Under the pieces are notes generated by a model, which worked only from the letters and a program-made list of their open reading frames with translations, searched no databases and was not told the origin of the DNA. This document shows, one piece after another, positions 10,187 to 17,976 of a stretch of 64,000 nucleotides of DNA. The translations under genes were made by a program, and so were the position numbers. This stretch comes from Streptomyces sp. NBC_00659 (lineage in GTDB: Bacteria > Actinomycetota > Actinomycetes > Streptomycetales > Streptomycetaceae), in the NCBI RefSeq assembly GCF_036226925.1, contig NZ_CP109031.1, forward strand, positions 5,270,001 to 5,334,000, read 5' to 3'. The first letter of the stretch is position 1; the number at the start of each line of letters is the position of its first letter.

Positions 10187-10999
10187 GGTGCGGCCGCCGA
10201 TCCGCTCGCGGCCCTCGGTTCACTTCCCGGGGTGGCCGATTCCGTGGAGTCCGTGCGCAAGGCTGTGGACCGGGTCTACGGACACCGGATCATGCGGCGC
10301 CGCAGCAACGAGATCACGTCCGAGGCGGCGTTGCGCGGGGCCCGTGGTTCCGCGGCGCTGTCCGGTGCCGACTGGGCCCTCGAAGAGGTGCGCCGGCGTA
10401 CCGACTTCAGCGTGGGGGAGGAGGACCGTACGGTCGGCGCCGCCCTGCGGCTGACCGCCGAGGCGGGCCAGCTCCTGTCCATCTGGCGGCAGTCGCCCCT
10501 GCGCGTGCTGGCACGGCTCCACCTGGTGGCGGCGGCCGACCGGGGCGAGGCGGTGGGCCGGCCGAGGCGGAGCGGGGAGAAGGCCGAAGAGCCCCTGGTG
10601 GAGCTGCCGCTGCCGGACGCGGACGAGGTCGCGGGCCGTCTCGAAGGGCTGTCCCAGTTGATCATCGCCGGCGGTTCCGCCCCGGCCCTGGTCACGGCGG
10701 CCGTCGTCCACGGCGAACTGATCGCCCTGCGCCCCTTCGGCTCCCACAACGGACTGGTCGCGCGCGCTGCCGAGCGCATCGTCCTGATCGGCAGCGGTCT
10801 CGACCCGAAGTCCATCTGTCCGGCGGAGGTGGGTCACGCGGAACTCGGTCGGGCGGCTTATCTCGCGGCCCTGGACGGTTACGTCTCAGGCACCCCGGAC
10901 GGCATGGCCGCCTGGATCGCACACTGCGGCCGGGCCGTCGAGCTGGGCGCCAGGGAGTCCGCCGCGGTCTGCGAGGCGTTGCAGCGCGGCGCCGCGTAG
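10175..10999 (+). CDS. Degenerate Fic-fold protein
   Basis: 274 residues. The segment RPFGSHNGLVAR (around residues 190-201) aligns with the Fic active motif HPFxDGNGRxxR, but the catalytic His is Arg, and the Gly and Arg that position the nucleotide are His and Leu. The upstream region ITSEAALRGARGSAALSG is consistent with an all-helical Fic protein. AMP transfer by the usual mechanism is therefore unlikely; a binding or regulatory role is more plausible. Streptomyces homologues are often labelled 'oxidoreductase', for which nothing supports a claim here. No ribosome site precedes the ATG; leaderless translation is likely. It is followed by a strong hairpin and is divergent to the CooC-like gene. 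Confidence 0.75.
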   Translation: MSTTGAAADPLAALGSLPGVADSVESVRKAVDRVYGHRIMRRRSNEITSEAALRGARGSAALSGADWALEEVRRRTDFSVGEEDRTVGAALRLTAEAGQLLSIWRQSPLRVLARLHLVAAADRGEAVGRPRRSGEKAEEPLVELPLPDADEVAGRLEGLSQLIIAGGSAPALVTAAVVHGELIALRPFGSHNGLVARAAERIVLIGSGLDPKSICPAEVGHAELGRAAYLAALDGYVSGTPDGMAAWIAHCGRAVELGARESAAVCEALQRGAA

Positions 11000-11027
11000 C
11001 GGGTGTCCGATCGCCTGGAAAAGGGTT

Positions 11028-11055
11028 GCGGCGGTACGAGTTCTCGTACCGCCGC
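11028..11055 (+). terminator. Terminator of the Fic-like gene
   Basis: Arms 11028-11040 and 11043-11055 are a perfect 13-bp inverted repeat, 28 bases after the stop. Confidence 0.85.
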
Positions 11056-11342
11056 TGGCATGTTCACCGGGTTACCAAGCGTCCTCGAGATATTGCCCAT
11101 CAGGTCGGGAACTTTGCCCGTCACCTGGTGCGGCTGGCCCGTAATCGACGGGTCGACGTCGCGTGGGTGCTCGATGTTCATGCTCGGTCCGTGGGGCCTG
11201 GTTGCGTTTGAAGGTGATCCTCGCGGATGTCCTTGGTCTCGCGGGCCGTTAAACCCTTTGTACTCCAGGTCCGGAGGAAGCGGAACCCCTGACCACACTT
11301 CTTTACTTTTAGGTTCAAAAGGGCGAGAAATGGACTTCAATG
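11056..11342. other. Intergenic region, no certain gene
   Basis: Nothing firm is seen. A 10-codon open frame (ATG at 11330, stop 11360-11362) follows an AAAAGGGCGAG ribosome-like site on the plus strand, but it overlaps the trailer hairpin of the HAD gene and is too short to judge. A/T-rich patches at 11240-11335 could hold a promoter. Confidence 0.3.
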
Positions 11343-11368
11343 GAATCGTCGCGCGCGCGTGACGATTC
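11343..11368 (-). terminator. Probable terminator of the HAD phosphatase gene
   Basis: GAATCGTC (11343-11350) pairs with GACGATTC (11361-11368) around an alternating CG loop; the right arm touches the stop codon of the minus-strand gene. Confidence 0.55.
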
Positions 11369-12200
11369 ACACCGCCGTCGCGCGGCGCCGGCTGGCGTAC
11401 CAGACGAGCCCCGCGGTGGCCGCCGCGGCTCCTATCGCGGCCGCCGCCACGAGAGCGGGGCGAGGAGGCACGGACAGGGCGGGCAGCCGTTGCTTCAGCC
11501 GGACCGGGCGGTGGAAATCCAGAATCGGCCATGAGCGGGCGAGCGCCTCACGGCGCAGTGCGCGGTCCGGGTTCACCGCGTGCGGGTGTCCGACGGACTC
11601 CAGCATCGGCAGATCGGTCGCCGAGTCGCTGTAGGCGTAACAGCGAGGCAGGTCGTAGCCCTCGGAGGCGGCGAGCTCCTTGATCGCCTCGGCCTTCGTC
11701 GGCCCGTAGGCGTAGTACTCCACCTCGCCGGTGAAGCAGCCGTCCTCTCCGACGACCATGCGGGTCGCCACGACTCGGTCGGCGCCGAGCAGTTCACCGA
11801 TCGGCTCCACGACCTCGGCGCCGGACGTGGACACGATCACGACGTCGCGACCGGCCTTGTGGTGCTGCTCGATGAGTGAGGCGGCCTCGTCGTAGATGAT
11901 CGGGTCGATGAGGTCGTGCAGGGTCTCGGCGACGATTTCCTTGACCTGCTGGACGTTCCAGCCGCGGCACATCGAGGACATGTGCTTGCGCATCCGCTCC
12001 ATCTGGTCGTGGTCGGCGCCGCCCGCCAAGAACACGAACTGGATGTATGCGGTGCGCAAGGCCGCCCTGCGGCTGATCAGTCCGCCTTGGTAGAACGACT
12101 TGCTGAAGGTGAGCGTGCTCGACTTCGCAATGACCGTCTTGTCCAGGTCGAAGAAGGCCGCTGTGCGAGGCAAGGAGTGGTTTTCCACGAGGTTGAGCAT
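11367..12200 (-). CDS. HAD-family phosphatase (SerB/HAD-IB type) with C-terminal membrane anchor
   Basis: 277 residues. HAD motif I is FFDLDKTV (about residues 16-23), motif II the Thr/Ser in VSTSGAE, and motif IV YSDSATDLPML. Together these give a magnesium-dependent phosphohydrolase of the IB subclass. A C-terminal segment ALVAAAAIGAAAATAGLVWY followed by Arg residues is a membrane tail. The ATG at 12198-12200 is preceded by GGTGGG; another ATG four codons upstream is possible. It lies beside the 6C RNA and ssd, the same neighbours as Rv3661 in Mycobacterium tuberculosis. Streptomyces homologues are annotated as differentiation-associated. The substrate is unknown. Confidence 0.9.
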   Translation of the reverse strand: MLNLVENHSLPRTAAFFDLDKTVIAKSSTLTFSKSFYQGGLISRRAALRTAYIQFVFLAGGADHDQMERMRKHMSSMCRGWNVQQVKEIVAETLHDLIDPIIYDEAASLIEQHHKAGRDVVIVSTSGAEVVEPIGELLGADRVVATRMVVGEDGCFTGEVEYYAYGPTKAEAIKELAASEGYDLPRCYAYSDSATDLPMLESVGHPHAVNPDRALRREALARSWPILDFHRPVRLKQRLPALSVPPRPALVAAAAIGAAAATAGLVWYASRRRATAV

Positions 12201-12292
12201 AGGGCCCACCATTCGGCGTAAGGTGAGGCGCGTGGGTTTGCCTGAGAAGGCTCTCGGGTACACCATGGAAGTCACGGATCGTTCGCGACCGT

Positions 12293-12375
12293 GCTAACCC
12301 GGTCCGACTCCTCCCCCCCCGAGTCGGCCGTGGGGACGACCCCCGCTCTCCCCCCCGGCGGGGGTCGTCGCATGT
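12293..12375 (+). ncRNA. 6C small RNA
   Basis: Two adjacent hairpins each present a C-run in the loop. Stem CCGACTC/GAGTCGG (12304-12310/12321-12327) has eight consecutive C in its loop. Stem 12335-12346/12358-12369 (12 bp) has seven. Two stems with at least six C in each loop define the actinobacterial 6C RNA. The mycobacterial copy (B11) lies between the ssd and HAD genes, exactly as here. The second stem can double as the terminator. The 5' end is approximate. It is thought to act in trans by pairing through its C-loops with G-rich ribosome-binding regions. Confidence 0.88.
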
Positions 12376-12772
12376 CCGGATGGGTTTTCTCCTCTTCTGC
12401 GCGGCTCCGGAGCCTTCTCGGCCCCCTTGGTTCCGCGCTCTTCGCATGCCCATGATCCGTCACTGTGTGTAGTTGTCGGGATGCTCTGCGGAAGTCGTTG
12501 AGCGTTCACCGGTAGGCGTGAAGGCGATATTCACAGCCGCTGAGTTGTCCACAGTTTTCGACCAAGATCCACATGATTTCCGGGATCGCTGCACCGTGAT
12601 TCTCACGCGCTCCGTTCGCGGCCCGTTCATGGCCGGGTTCCGTTTGCCGGACGCGTTCGGCCGGTTCGTATCGGCCGTGCATATGGAGGCCGCTTGCCGG
12701 CTCTTCACACGAGCGGGAATCACGGGGTCCTGGAGGGCCCCGCGCAAGAAGCAGCGAAGGGGGCTGGAGATC
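12376..12772. promoter_or_regulatory. ssd/tad operon leader region with a DnaA-box-like pair
   Basis: About 400 bases between the 6C RNA and ssd. At 12545-12553 is TTGTCCACA, identical to the Streptomyces DnaA-box consensus, and a second TCCACA follows 21 bases later in a similar context. The open frame from 12473 through this region lacks a ribosome site and is treated as non-coding. The operon promoter must be here. Confidence 0.45.
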
Positions 12773-13867
12773 GTGGCGGGAGCCATCATCCATGACCGGC
12801 CGCCCACCGCCGAAGGGCGGCAGGGCGGACCATTGATCGTCACCGAGGATGTCGACCTCCTCGACGACCTGTTGCGCCTGTGCGCCGCCGCGGGCGCGCG
12901 GCCCGAGGTCCATCACGGGATTCCGGAACGCAGGGGCAGCTGGGAGGCGGCACCTCTCGTCCTGGTCGGCGACGACGCGGCACCACGCGTGCGGGGAGCC
13001 GCGCGGAGAAGGGGAGTCGTCCTGGTCGGCCGGGACCAGGACGACTCCGGAGTCTGGCGGCGGGCCGTCGAGATCGGCGCCGATCACGTCCTGGTGCTGC
13101 CGGACGGCGAGCAATGGCTTGTCGACCGCATCGCGGATGTGGCCGAAGGAGTCGGCCGGCCCGCTCTCACCGTCGGCGTGCTCGGCGGCCGCGGCGGGGC
13201 CGGTGCCTCCACGCTGGCCTGCGCGCTCGCCGTCACCTCGGCGCGTGAGGGGAAGCGCACCCTGCTCGTGGACGCGGACCCTCTCGGAGGCGGACTCGAC
13301 GTACTCCTCGGCGGAGAGACGGCCGAGGGGCTGCGCTGGCCGGCTTTCGCGGCCTCCCGCGGCAGGGTCGGCGGAGGCGCCCTGGAGGAGTCCCTGCCCC
13401 GACTGCACGCCCTGCGGGTTCTGAGCTGGGACCGGAGCGACGCGGTCATCGTTCCCCCGCAGGCGGTCCGCGCGGTGCTGGCCGCCGCCAGGCGGCGCGG
13501 TGGTGCGGTGGTCGTCGACCTGCCCCGCCGTATCGACGAAGGGGTCGCCGAGATCCTCGCCCAGCTCGACATGGGGCTGCTGGTGGTCCCCGCCGACCTG
13601 CGCTCCATCGCGGCGGCCGGACGGGTGGCGTCCGCGGTCGGCATGGTTCTGCGCGATCTGCGGATCGTGGTCCGCGGACCCTGCGCGCCGGGCCTCGACG
13701 ACCGCGAGGTAGCCCGTCTGCTCGACCTGCCGCTGGTGGGTGAACTGCCGTCGGAGTCTTTCCCGATGGACGGCGGGCCGCCACCGGGGAGCGCGGCGAA
13801 GGGCCCTCTGGCGCGGTTCTGCACGGCCTTCTGGGAGCGGGTTCCGGTCGAAGGAGGGGGCGTATGA
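12773..13867 (+). CDS. ssd: Septum-site-determining protein Ssd (CpaE/MinD-like ATPase of the tad locus)
   Basis: 364 residues. N-terminal response-regulator-like part (residues ~1-125: LIVTEDVDLLDDLL, VLVGRDQDDSGVWRRAV) followed by a MinD/ParA-type ATPase with deviant Walker A GGRGGAGASTLA and LLVDADPLGGGLD. It occupies the TadZ/CpaE position and would place the pilus machine or act on septation, as its mycobacterial homologue Rv3660c does. The GTG at 12773 follows GGGGGCTGGAG. The stop overlaps the tadA ATG by ATGA. The following genes through tadG are chained by similar overlaps except for a 76-base gap before DUF4244, which implies one transcript. Confidence 0.92.
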   Translation: MAGAIIHDRPPTAEGRQGGPLIVTEDVDLLDDLLRLCAAAGARPEVHHGIPERRGSWEAAPLVLVGDDAAPRVRGAARRRGVVLVGRDQDDSGVWRRAVEIGADHVLVLPDGEQWLVDRIADVAEGVGRPALTVGVLGGRGGAGASTLACALAVTSAREGKRTLLVDADPLGGGLDVLLGGETAEGLRWPAFAASRGRVGGGALEESLPRLHALRVLSWDRSDAVIVPPQAVRAVLAAARRRGGAVVVDLPRRIDEGVAEILAQLDMGLLVVPADLRSIAAAGRVASAVGMVLRDLRIVVRGPCAPGLDDREVARLLDLPLVGELPSESFPMDGGPPPGSAAKGPLARFCTAFWERVPVEGGGV

Positions 13868-15486
13868 GCTGGGACGCGACCCGAGTCACGAATCACGGTG
13901 CGGGAATCGACGGCCGACCGGGAGCCCGGCCCCGGGGCACAAACGCGGGCCACGCGCCCGTACGGACGGACACACCCGTGCGGACGGACACATGGGAGGG
14001 ACACGCGCCTTCTCCGGCCGGCCCGACGGACACGCGGGACGGGCCCGGGCCGCATCCGCCCGGACGAGCCGACGCGCGGGACGGACCCCGGCCCTATCTC
14101 TCACGGCGGAAGGAACCGCGGGGCGGCCCCGCAGGCTTCGTGCCCGCGAGAACGGAGACGTGGGACGGGCCCGGGGCCGGCCCGGACGGAGGCGCGGGAC
14201 TGCTGGACGGCGTGCGCCAATGGCTGGCCGAGAACGGATCCGAACCCACCCCCGCGCGCGTGGCACAGGCCCTGCGCGAGCAGGGGCGGGTGCTCGGTGA
14301 CGCCGAAGTCCTGGGCGCGGCCGAGCGGTTGCGCTCCGAGCTGGTCGGCAGCGGTCCGCTGGAACCGCTGCTCGCCGATCCGTCGGTGACCGACGTGCTC
14401 GTGTCGGCGCCCGACCGGGTCTGGGTGGACCGCGGCGGTGGCCTGGAGCTGACCCCCGTGTCCTTTCCGGACACGGCAGCCGTACGACGTCTCGCGCAGC
14501 GCCTCGCGGCGGTGGCCGGCCGACGGCTCGACGACGCCCGCCCCTGGGTGGACGCCCGGCTGCCGGACGGAACACGTCTGCACGCGGTGCTGCCACCGGT
14601 CGCGGTCGGCTCCACCTGCCTCTCCCTGCGTGTCGTACGGCCACGCGCCTTCACCCTCGACGAGCTGGTGGCGGCGGGAACGGTGCCGCCCGGCGGGGAC
14701 CGGGTGCTCAGAGCGCTGCTGGACGCCCGGCTGTCCTTCCTCATCAGCGGAGGCACGGGCTCGGGCAAGACGACCTTGCTGAGCGCGCTGCTGGGACTCG
14801 TGGGTCCAGGAGAGCGGATCGTGCTCGCCGAGGACTCGGCCGAGCTACGGCCCGACCATCCGCATGTGGTGTGCCTGGAAGGGCGGCCCGCGAACCAGGA
14901 GGGCGTCGGCCTCGTCTCGCTCCAGGATCTCGTCCGGCAGGCCCTGCGGATGAGACCGGACCGGCTGGTGGTCGGCGAGGTGCGCGGTCCCGAGGTCGTC
15001 TCGCTGCTGGCCGCGCTGAACACAGGACATGAGGGCGGTTCGGGAACTCTTCATGCCAACGCGGCAGCCCAGGTCCCGGCCCGGCTGGAGGCCCTGGGCA
15101 CGGCGGCCGGGCTCGACAGGGCCGCGTTGCACAGCCAACTGGCGGCGGCACTGTCCGTGGTCCTGCACCTCGTCCGGGACCGGACCGGACGGCGCCGGAT
15201 CGCCGAGGTGCATGTGCTGGAACGCGACGCGTCGGGGCTGGTGGTGACGGTGCCGGCGCTGCGGTGGGGCGAGGACGCCTTCGCGTACGAGCGGGGGTGG
15301 GAGCGGCTGAGGGAGCTCCTTCGGGAGGGAAGCCAGGGATATCGAAGCCAGGAACGTCGCGAGCCGATCGGGCTCGGGAGGGGAAGTGCCGCCGGACCGG
15401 AGGAGTACGGGAGCCCGTCCGAGGCTGTGGACGCCGAGGTACTGACAGGGGGCCGGACGTCGGGATGCGAACGGGGAGCGGGATGA
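13864..15486 (+). CDS. tadA: Tad pilus assembly ATPase TadA/CpaF
   Basis: 540 residues. A GspE-type secretion ATPase that powers extrusion of Flp pilins. Walker A GGTGSGKTT is near residue 297, the Asp box is LAEDSAELRP and Walker B is LVVGEVRGPEV, with the His box in GTLHANAAAQ. Residues 1-110 are an unusual Arg/Gly/Pro/Asp-rich leader containing repeats such as RTDTPVRTDT and DARDGP; the conserved core begins near GLLDGVRQWLAENG. The C-terminal ~45 residues are also poorly conserved. The start overlaps the ssd stop. The N-terminal repeats may be genuine or reflect a later true start; GTG codons near residue 100 were considered but have no better ribosome site. Confidence 0.92.
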   Translation: MSWDATRVTNHGAGIDGRPGARPRGTNAGHAPVRTDTPVRTDTWEGHAPSPAGPTDTRDGPGPHPPGRADARDGPRPYLSRRKEPRGGPAGFVPARTETWDGPGAGPDGGAGLLDGVRQWLAENGSEPTPARVAQALREQGRVLGDAEVLGAAERLRSELVGSGPLEPLLADPSVTDVLVSAPDRVWVDRGGGLELTPVSFPDTAAVRRLAQRLAAVAGRRLDDARPWVDARLPDGTRLHAVLPPVAVGSTCLSLRVVRPRAFTLDELVAAGTVPPGGDRVLRALLDARLSFLISGGTGSGKTTLLSALLGLVGPGERIVLAEDSAELRPDHPHVVCLEGRPANQEGVGLVSLQDLVRQALRMRPDRLVVGEVRGPEVVSLLAALNTGHEGGSGTLHANAAAQVPARLEALGTAAGLDRAALHSQLAAALSVVLHLVRDRTGRRRIAEVHVLERDASGLVVTVPALRWGEDAFAYERGWERLRELLREGSQGYRSQERREPIGLGRGSAAGPEEYGSPSEAVDAEVLTGGRTSGCERGAG

Positions 15487-16355
15487 GGGTCGGTGAGATG
15501 GCGGACGCGCCCGTGGGAGCGGCGATGGCGTGTGCCGGGATCGCGGCCTGGCTGATCGGCGGGCACGGCTCGGGCGCGCGCAGAGCCAGGGTGCTGTTCG
15601 CCGGCGGTGGGGCGGTGACCGGCCCGCCTCTGTGGCAGCGGGCCCGTGTGGACTGGCACCGGCTGCGCGGGCGGCTGCGGCCCGAAGCCTGGTCGCTGGT
15701 GGCGGGAACGGTGATCGCGGTACTGGGCACGTCGGTCCTGCCACTCCTCCTCGGAGCCGCCGGCATGCCCTTGCTGCGCCGGGTGCGGCGAGCGGGGGAG
15801 GCCCGGCGCGAGCGGGAGCGACATGGCGACGCGGTGATCGCCCTGTGCGGCGCCCTCGCCGGTGAGGTGCGGGCGGGACGTCAGCCGGGTGAGGCACTGC
15901 TCGCGGCCGCACGCGACTCGGACGGACTCGCCGACGCACAGCCGTTGGTGCTGGCCGCGGCGAGATTCGGCGGGGATGTACCGGGTGCGCTGACCGAAGC
16001 GGCACGGCAGCCCGGCGCCGACGGACTCGTGGGGCTCGCCGCGTGCTGGCGTGTGGCCGTGGACCGGGGTGCGGGGCTCGCCGCGGGACTGGACCGGCTG
16101 GAGGCCGCGCTGCGAGCCGAGCGTGATCAACGAGACGACATGCGGGCCCAGTTAGCCGGATCGCGCTCGACGGCCTCCATGCTCGCGGGCCTGCCGGTCC
16201 TCGGCCTTCTGCTCGGCACCGCGCTCGGTGCGGACCCCCTGCACGTGCTGCTGCACACCGGTCCCGGGCTGGGCTGCCTGCTCGTAGGCGGGGCGCTGGA
16301 GGGCGTGGGGCTGTGGTGGGCGCTGCGGATCGTACGAGGAGCGGAGACGGCATGA
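15483..16355 (+). CDS. tadB: Tad inner-membrane platform protein TadB, with a TTA codon
   Basis: 290 residues with hydrophobic segments near residues 8-25, 75-100 and two close to the C-terminus, and the T2SF cytoplasmic domain between (ALCGALAGEVRAGRQPGEAL, AAARFGGDVPGALTEAA). It forms the platform with TadC on which TadA works. The ATG overlaps the tadA stop by ATGA; another ATG five codons later has a better ribosome site. Codon 224 (16152-16154) is TTA, read only by the bldA tRNA in Streptomyces. It is the only in-frame TTA I found in this window, so TadB synthesis should depend on bldA and rise late in development. Confidence 0.9.
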   Translation: MRVGEMADAPVGAAMACAGIAAWLIGGHGSGARRARVLFAGGGAVTGPPLWQRARVDWHRLRGRLRPEAWSLVAGTVIAVLGTSVLPLLLGAAGMPLLRRVRRAGEARRERERHGDAVIALCGALAGEVRAGRQPGEALLAAARDSDGLADAQPLVLAAARFGGDVPGALTEAARQPGADGLVGLAACWRVAVDRGAGLAAGLDRLEAALRAERDQRDDMRAQLAGSRSTASMLAGLPVLGLLLGTALGADPLHVLLHTGPGLGCLLVGGALEGVGLWWALRIVRGAETA

Positions 16356-17134
16356 GCGCGGAAGTTGTCCACAGGCTGGGGGTACTTGTGTGCGGAGTGC
16401 TCCTGGTCGGCTCACCGGCCCGCTGGCTCGGGACGGTGCGGCGGGCGAGGCGAGTGCGCGGACGGCTGGCCGCGTTGCTGCTCCCGGAACCCGCGCCGTC
16501 ACCGCCTCGCCACGAGGTGCGGGACTACGGCCGACGGTGGCTGCCTGTGGTGGGCGTCGGATGTGCCGGCTGGGTCCTGATCGGCGGCGTCGTCGGAGTT
16601 CTGGTCGGACTGGCGGCCGGCTTCGGAATCCGGTGGTGGCTCCGGCGGCGGAATCCGGCACCTCAGGAGGAGCACGACGTGGGGCCGGCCGCCCGTCAAC
16701 TGCCCCTTGCCGCCGACTTGGTGGGCGCCTGCATCGCGGCCGGGGCGAGCCCGGTGGCGGCCGCCCAGGCCGTCGGTGAGGCGCTGGGCGGGCCGGTGGG
16801 TGAGCGGCTGGCCCGGGGCGCGGCGGAGGTGCGGCTCGGCGGTGAACCGGTCGACGCGTGGCGGAGGTTGGCGTCGCTTCCGGGCGCTCAGGGGCTGGCG
16901 CGGCTGCTGGAACGGGCGGGCGAGTCGGGTGTGCCGGCGGCCGTGCCGGTCGGCCGGCTCGCGGCGGAGGCCCGCGCCGAGTGGGCGCGCACCGCGACGG
17001 CGCGGGCACGCCGGGCGGCCGTCATGGTCACCGCCCCGGTGGGGTTGTGCTTTCTGCCCGCCTTTCTCGCGATCGGGGTGCTGCCCGTGGTGATCGGGCT
17101 GGCCGGCGGATTGCTGCGAGGGAGCGGGGGGTGA
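16352..17134 (+). CDS. tadC: Tad inner-membrane platform protein TadC
   Basis: 260 residues, partner of TadB. Membrane segments near residues 8-24 and 68-92 and a C-terminal pair (APVGLCFLPAFLAIGVLPVV) surround a T2SF domain (LPLAADLVGACIAAGASPVAAA; LARLLERAGESGVPAA). The ATG overlaps the tadB stop by ATGA. A TTGTCCACA string at 16365-16373 lies within the coding sequence and is probably coincidental. The next gene starts 76 bases further on, the only real gap in the operon. Confidence 0.9.
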   Translation: MSAEVVHRLGVLVCGVLLVGSPARWLGTVRRARRVRGRLAALLLPEPAPSPPRHEVRDYGRRWLPVVGVGCAGWVLIGGVVGVLVGLAAGFGIRWWLRRRNPAPQEEHDVGPAARQLPLAADLVGACIAAGASPVAAAQAVGEALGGPVGERLARGAAEVRLGGEPVDAWRRLASLPGAQGLARLLERAGESGVPAAVPVGRLAAEARAEWARTATARARRAAVMVTAPVGLCFLPAFLAIGVLPVVIGLAGGLLRGSGG

Positions 17135-17210
17135 GGGACGGCGGCAGTGCTGATGGGCGAACGGCAAACCGGCGAAGTGCCCGACAGGGCTGAATCTCAC
17201 GGAGGTTGGA

Positions 17211-17486
17211 ATGAGCAGGACGTGGCGAGTTCTCGGGCTGGAGCGAGGGCGAGGGCGAGGACACGGGCAAGGACAACGGCAACGGCAACGGCGTGCGCGG
17301 ATGCGGGCCTGGATGCTCGCGTCCATCGCGGCGCGGAGGGACGCGGGGATGGTCACGTCCGAGTACGCGGTGGGTGTCATCGCGGCGGTGGCCTTCGCGG
17401 CCGCCCTCTACAAGGTGGTGACGAGCGGGCAGGTCGGTGAGGAGCTGCAGGGCATCGTGGGGCGGGCCCTCAATGTCCAGATGTGA
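17211..17486 (+). CDS. DUF4244 protein, Flp pilin-like subunit
   Basis: 91 residues. The core DAGMVTSEYAVGVIAAVAFAAA followed by a short tail is the DUF4244 signature and resembles Flp-type pilins: a small residue, Glu at +5 (E in SEYA) and one hydrophobic helix. It is the likely major pilus subunit. The N-terminal 45 residues are Arg/Gly/Gln-rich with repeats (RGRGRGHGQGQRQRQRR) encoded by simple-sequence DNA at 17241-17292. The ATG follows ACGGAGG. No prepilin peptidase gene is seen in the window, so processing must rely on one elsewhere. Confidence 0.88.
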   Translation: MSRTWRVLGLERGRGRGHGQGQRQRQRRARMRAWMLASIAARRDAGMVTSEYAVGVIAAVAFAAALYKVVTSGQVGEELQGIVGRALNVQM

Positions 17487-17976
17487 ACGCCGTTTGAGTC
17501 AGGACCGGTTGAGGGCGGGTTGGGCTGTGCGACGGGACTGGTCGAGGGCGGGTTGGGCTGTGCGACGGGACTGGTCGAGGGCGGGTTCGGCTCTGCGCCG
17601 GGACGGTGGATTCGTCACCGCGGAGGCCGCCGTGGTCCTGCCCTCTCTGGTGCTCGTCGGCATGGCGCTCGTCTGGGCCCTGCTCGCCGCGTCCGCGGAG
17701 ATCCAGTGCGTGGACGCGGCGAGGGCGGGCGCTCGGTCGGCGGCGCGCCAGGACCCGGCGGAAACGGTCCTGGCGACGGCCCGTCGCGCGGCCCCGCCCG
17801 GGGCGAAGGTCACGGTGGGCCGGGAGGGCGATCTGGTCCGGGTCACCGTCGGCGCGAGGACACCCGGTCCCGCCGCGCTGTCCCTTGAACTGAAGGACGA
17901 GGCGGTGGCGCTGGCGGAGGAGACGGTGGGGGACACGGACGCGGGGGATACGGCTGTGGGGGTGGACGGGAGATGA
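17473..17976 (+). CDS. tadE: TadE-family pseudopilin with 11-residue tandem repeats
   Basis: 167 residues. The TadE signature is GGFVTAEAAVVLPSLVLVGM, a type-IV-pilin-like N-helix with the conserved Glu, followed by a compact extracytoplasmic domain. Before the helix are three copies of an 11-residue unit, RAGWAVRRDWS and variants, encoded by a 33-bp tandem repeat at 17508-17606. The start at 17473 overlaps the DUF4244 end; no strong ribosome site, so coupling is likely. Homologue of Rv3655c by position. It is thought to be a minor pilin or assembly factor. Confidence 0.85.
   Translation: MSRCERRLSQDRLRAGWAVRRDWSRAGWAVRRDWSRAGSALRRDGGFVTAEAAVVLPSLVLVGMALVWALLAASAEIQCVDAARAGARSAARQDPAETVLATARRAAPPGAKVTVGREGDLVRVTVGARTPGPAALSLELKDEAVALAEETVGDTDAGDTAVGVDGR
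17508..17606 (+). repeat. 33-bp in-frame tandem repeat, three copies
   Basis: Units 17508-17540, 17541-17573 and 17574-17606; the first two differ at one position. They encode the basic, Trp-containing leader of TadE. Confidence 0.9.

Noticed and set aside
11056..11342. Possible small protein gene between the Fic-like and HAD genes (either strand)
   Set aside because: Open frames run through the Fic terminator, have no ribosome site and show no codon bias.
12473..12772. N-terminal extension of ssd by 100 codons
   Set aside because: No ribosome site or codon bias upstream; the conserved protein starts at the GTG at 12773 with a good site, and the upstream part includes the promoter region.
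16365..16373. TTGTCCACA as part of a replication origin
   Set aside because: The boxes in the window are isolated and widely spaced, with no cluster, no dnaA/dnaN and no A/T-rich unwinding region.
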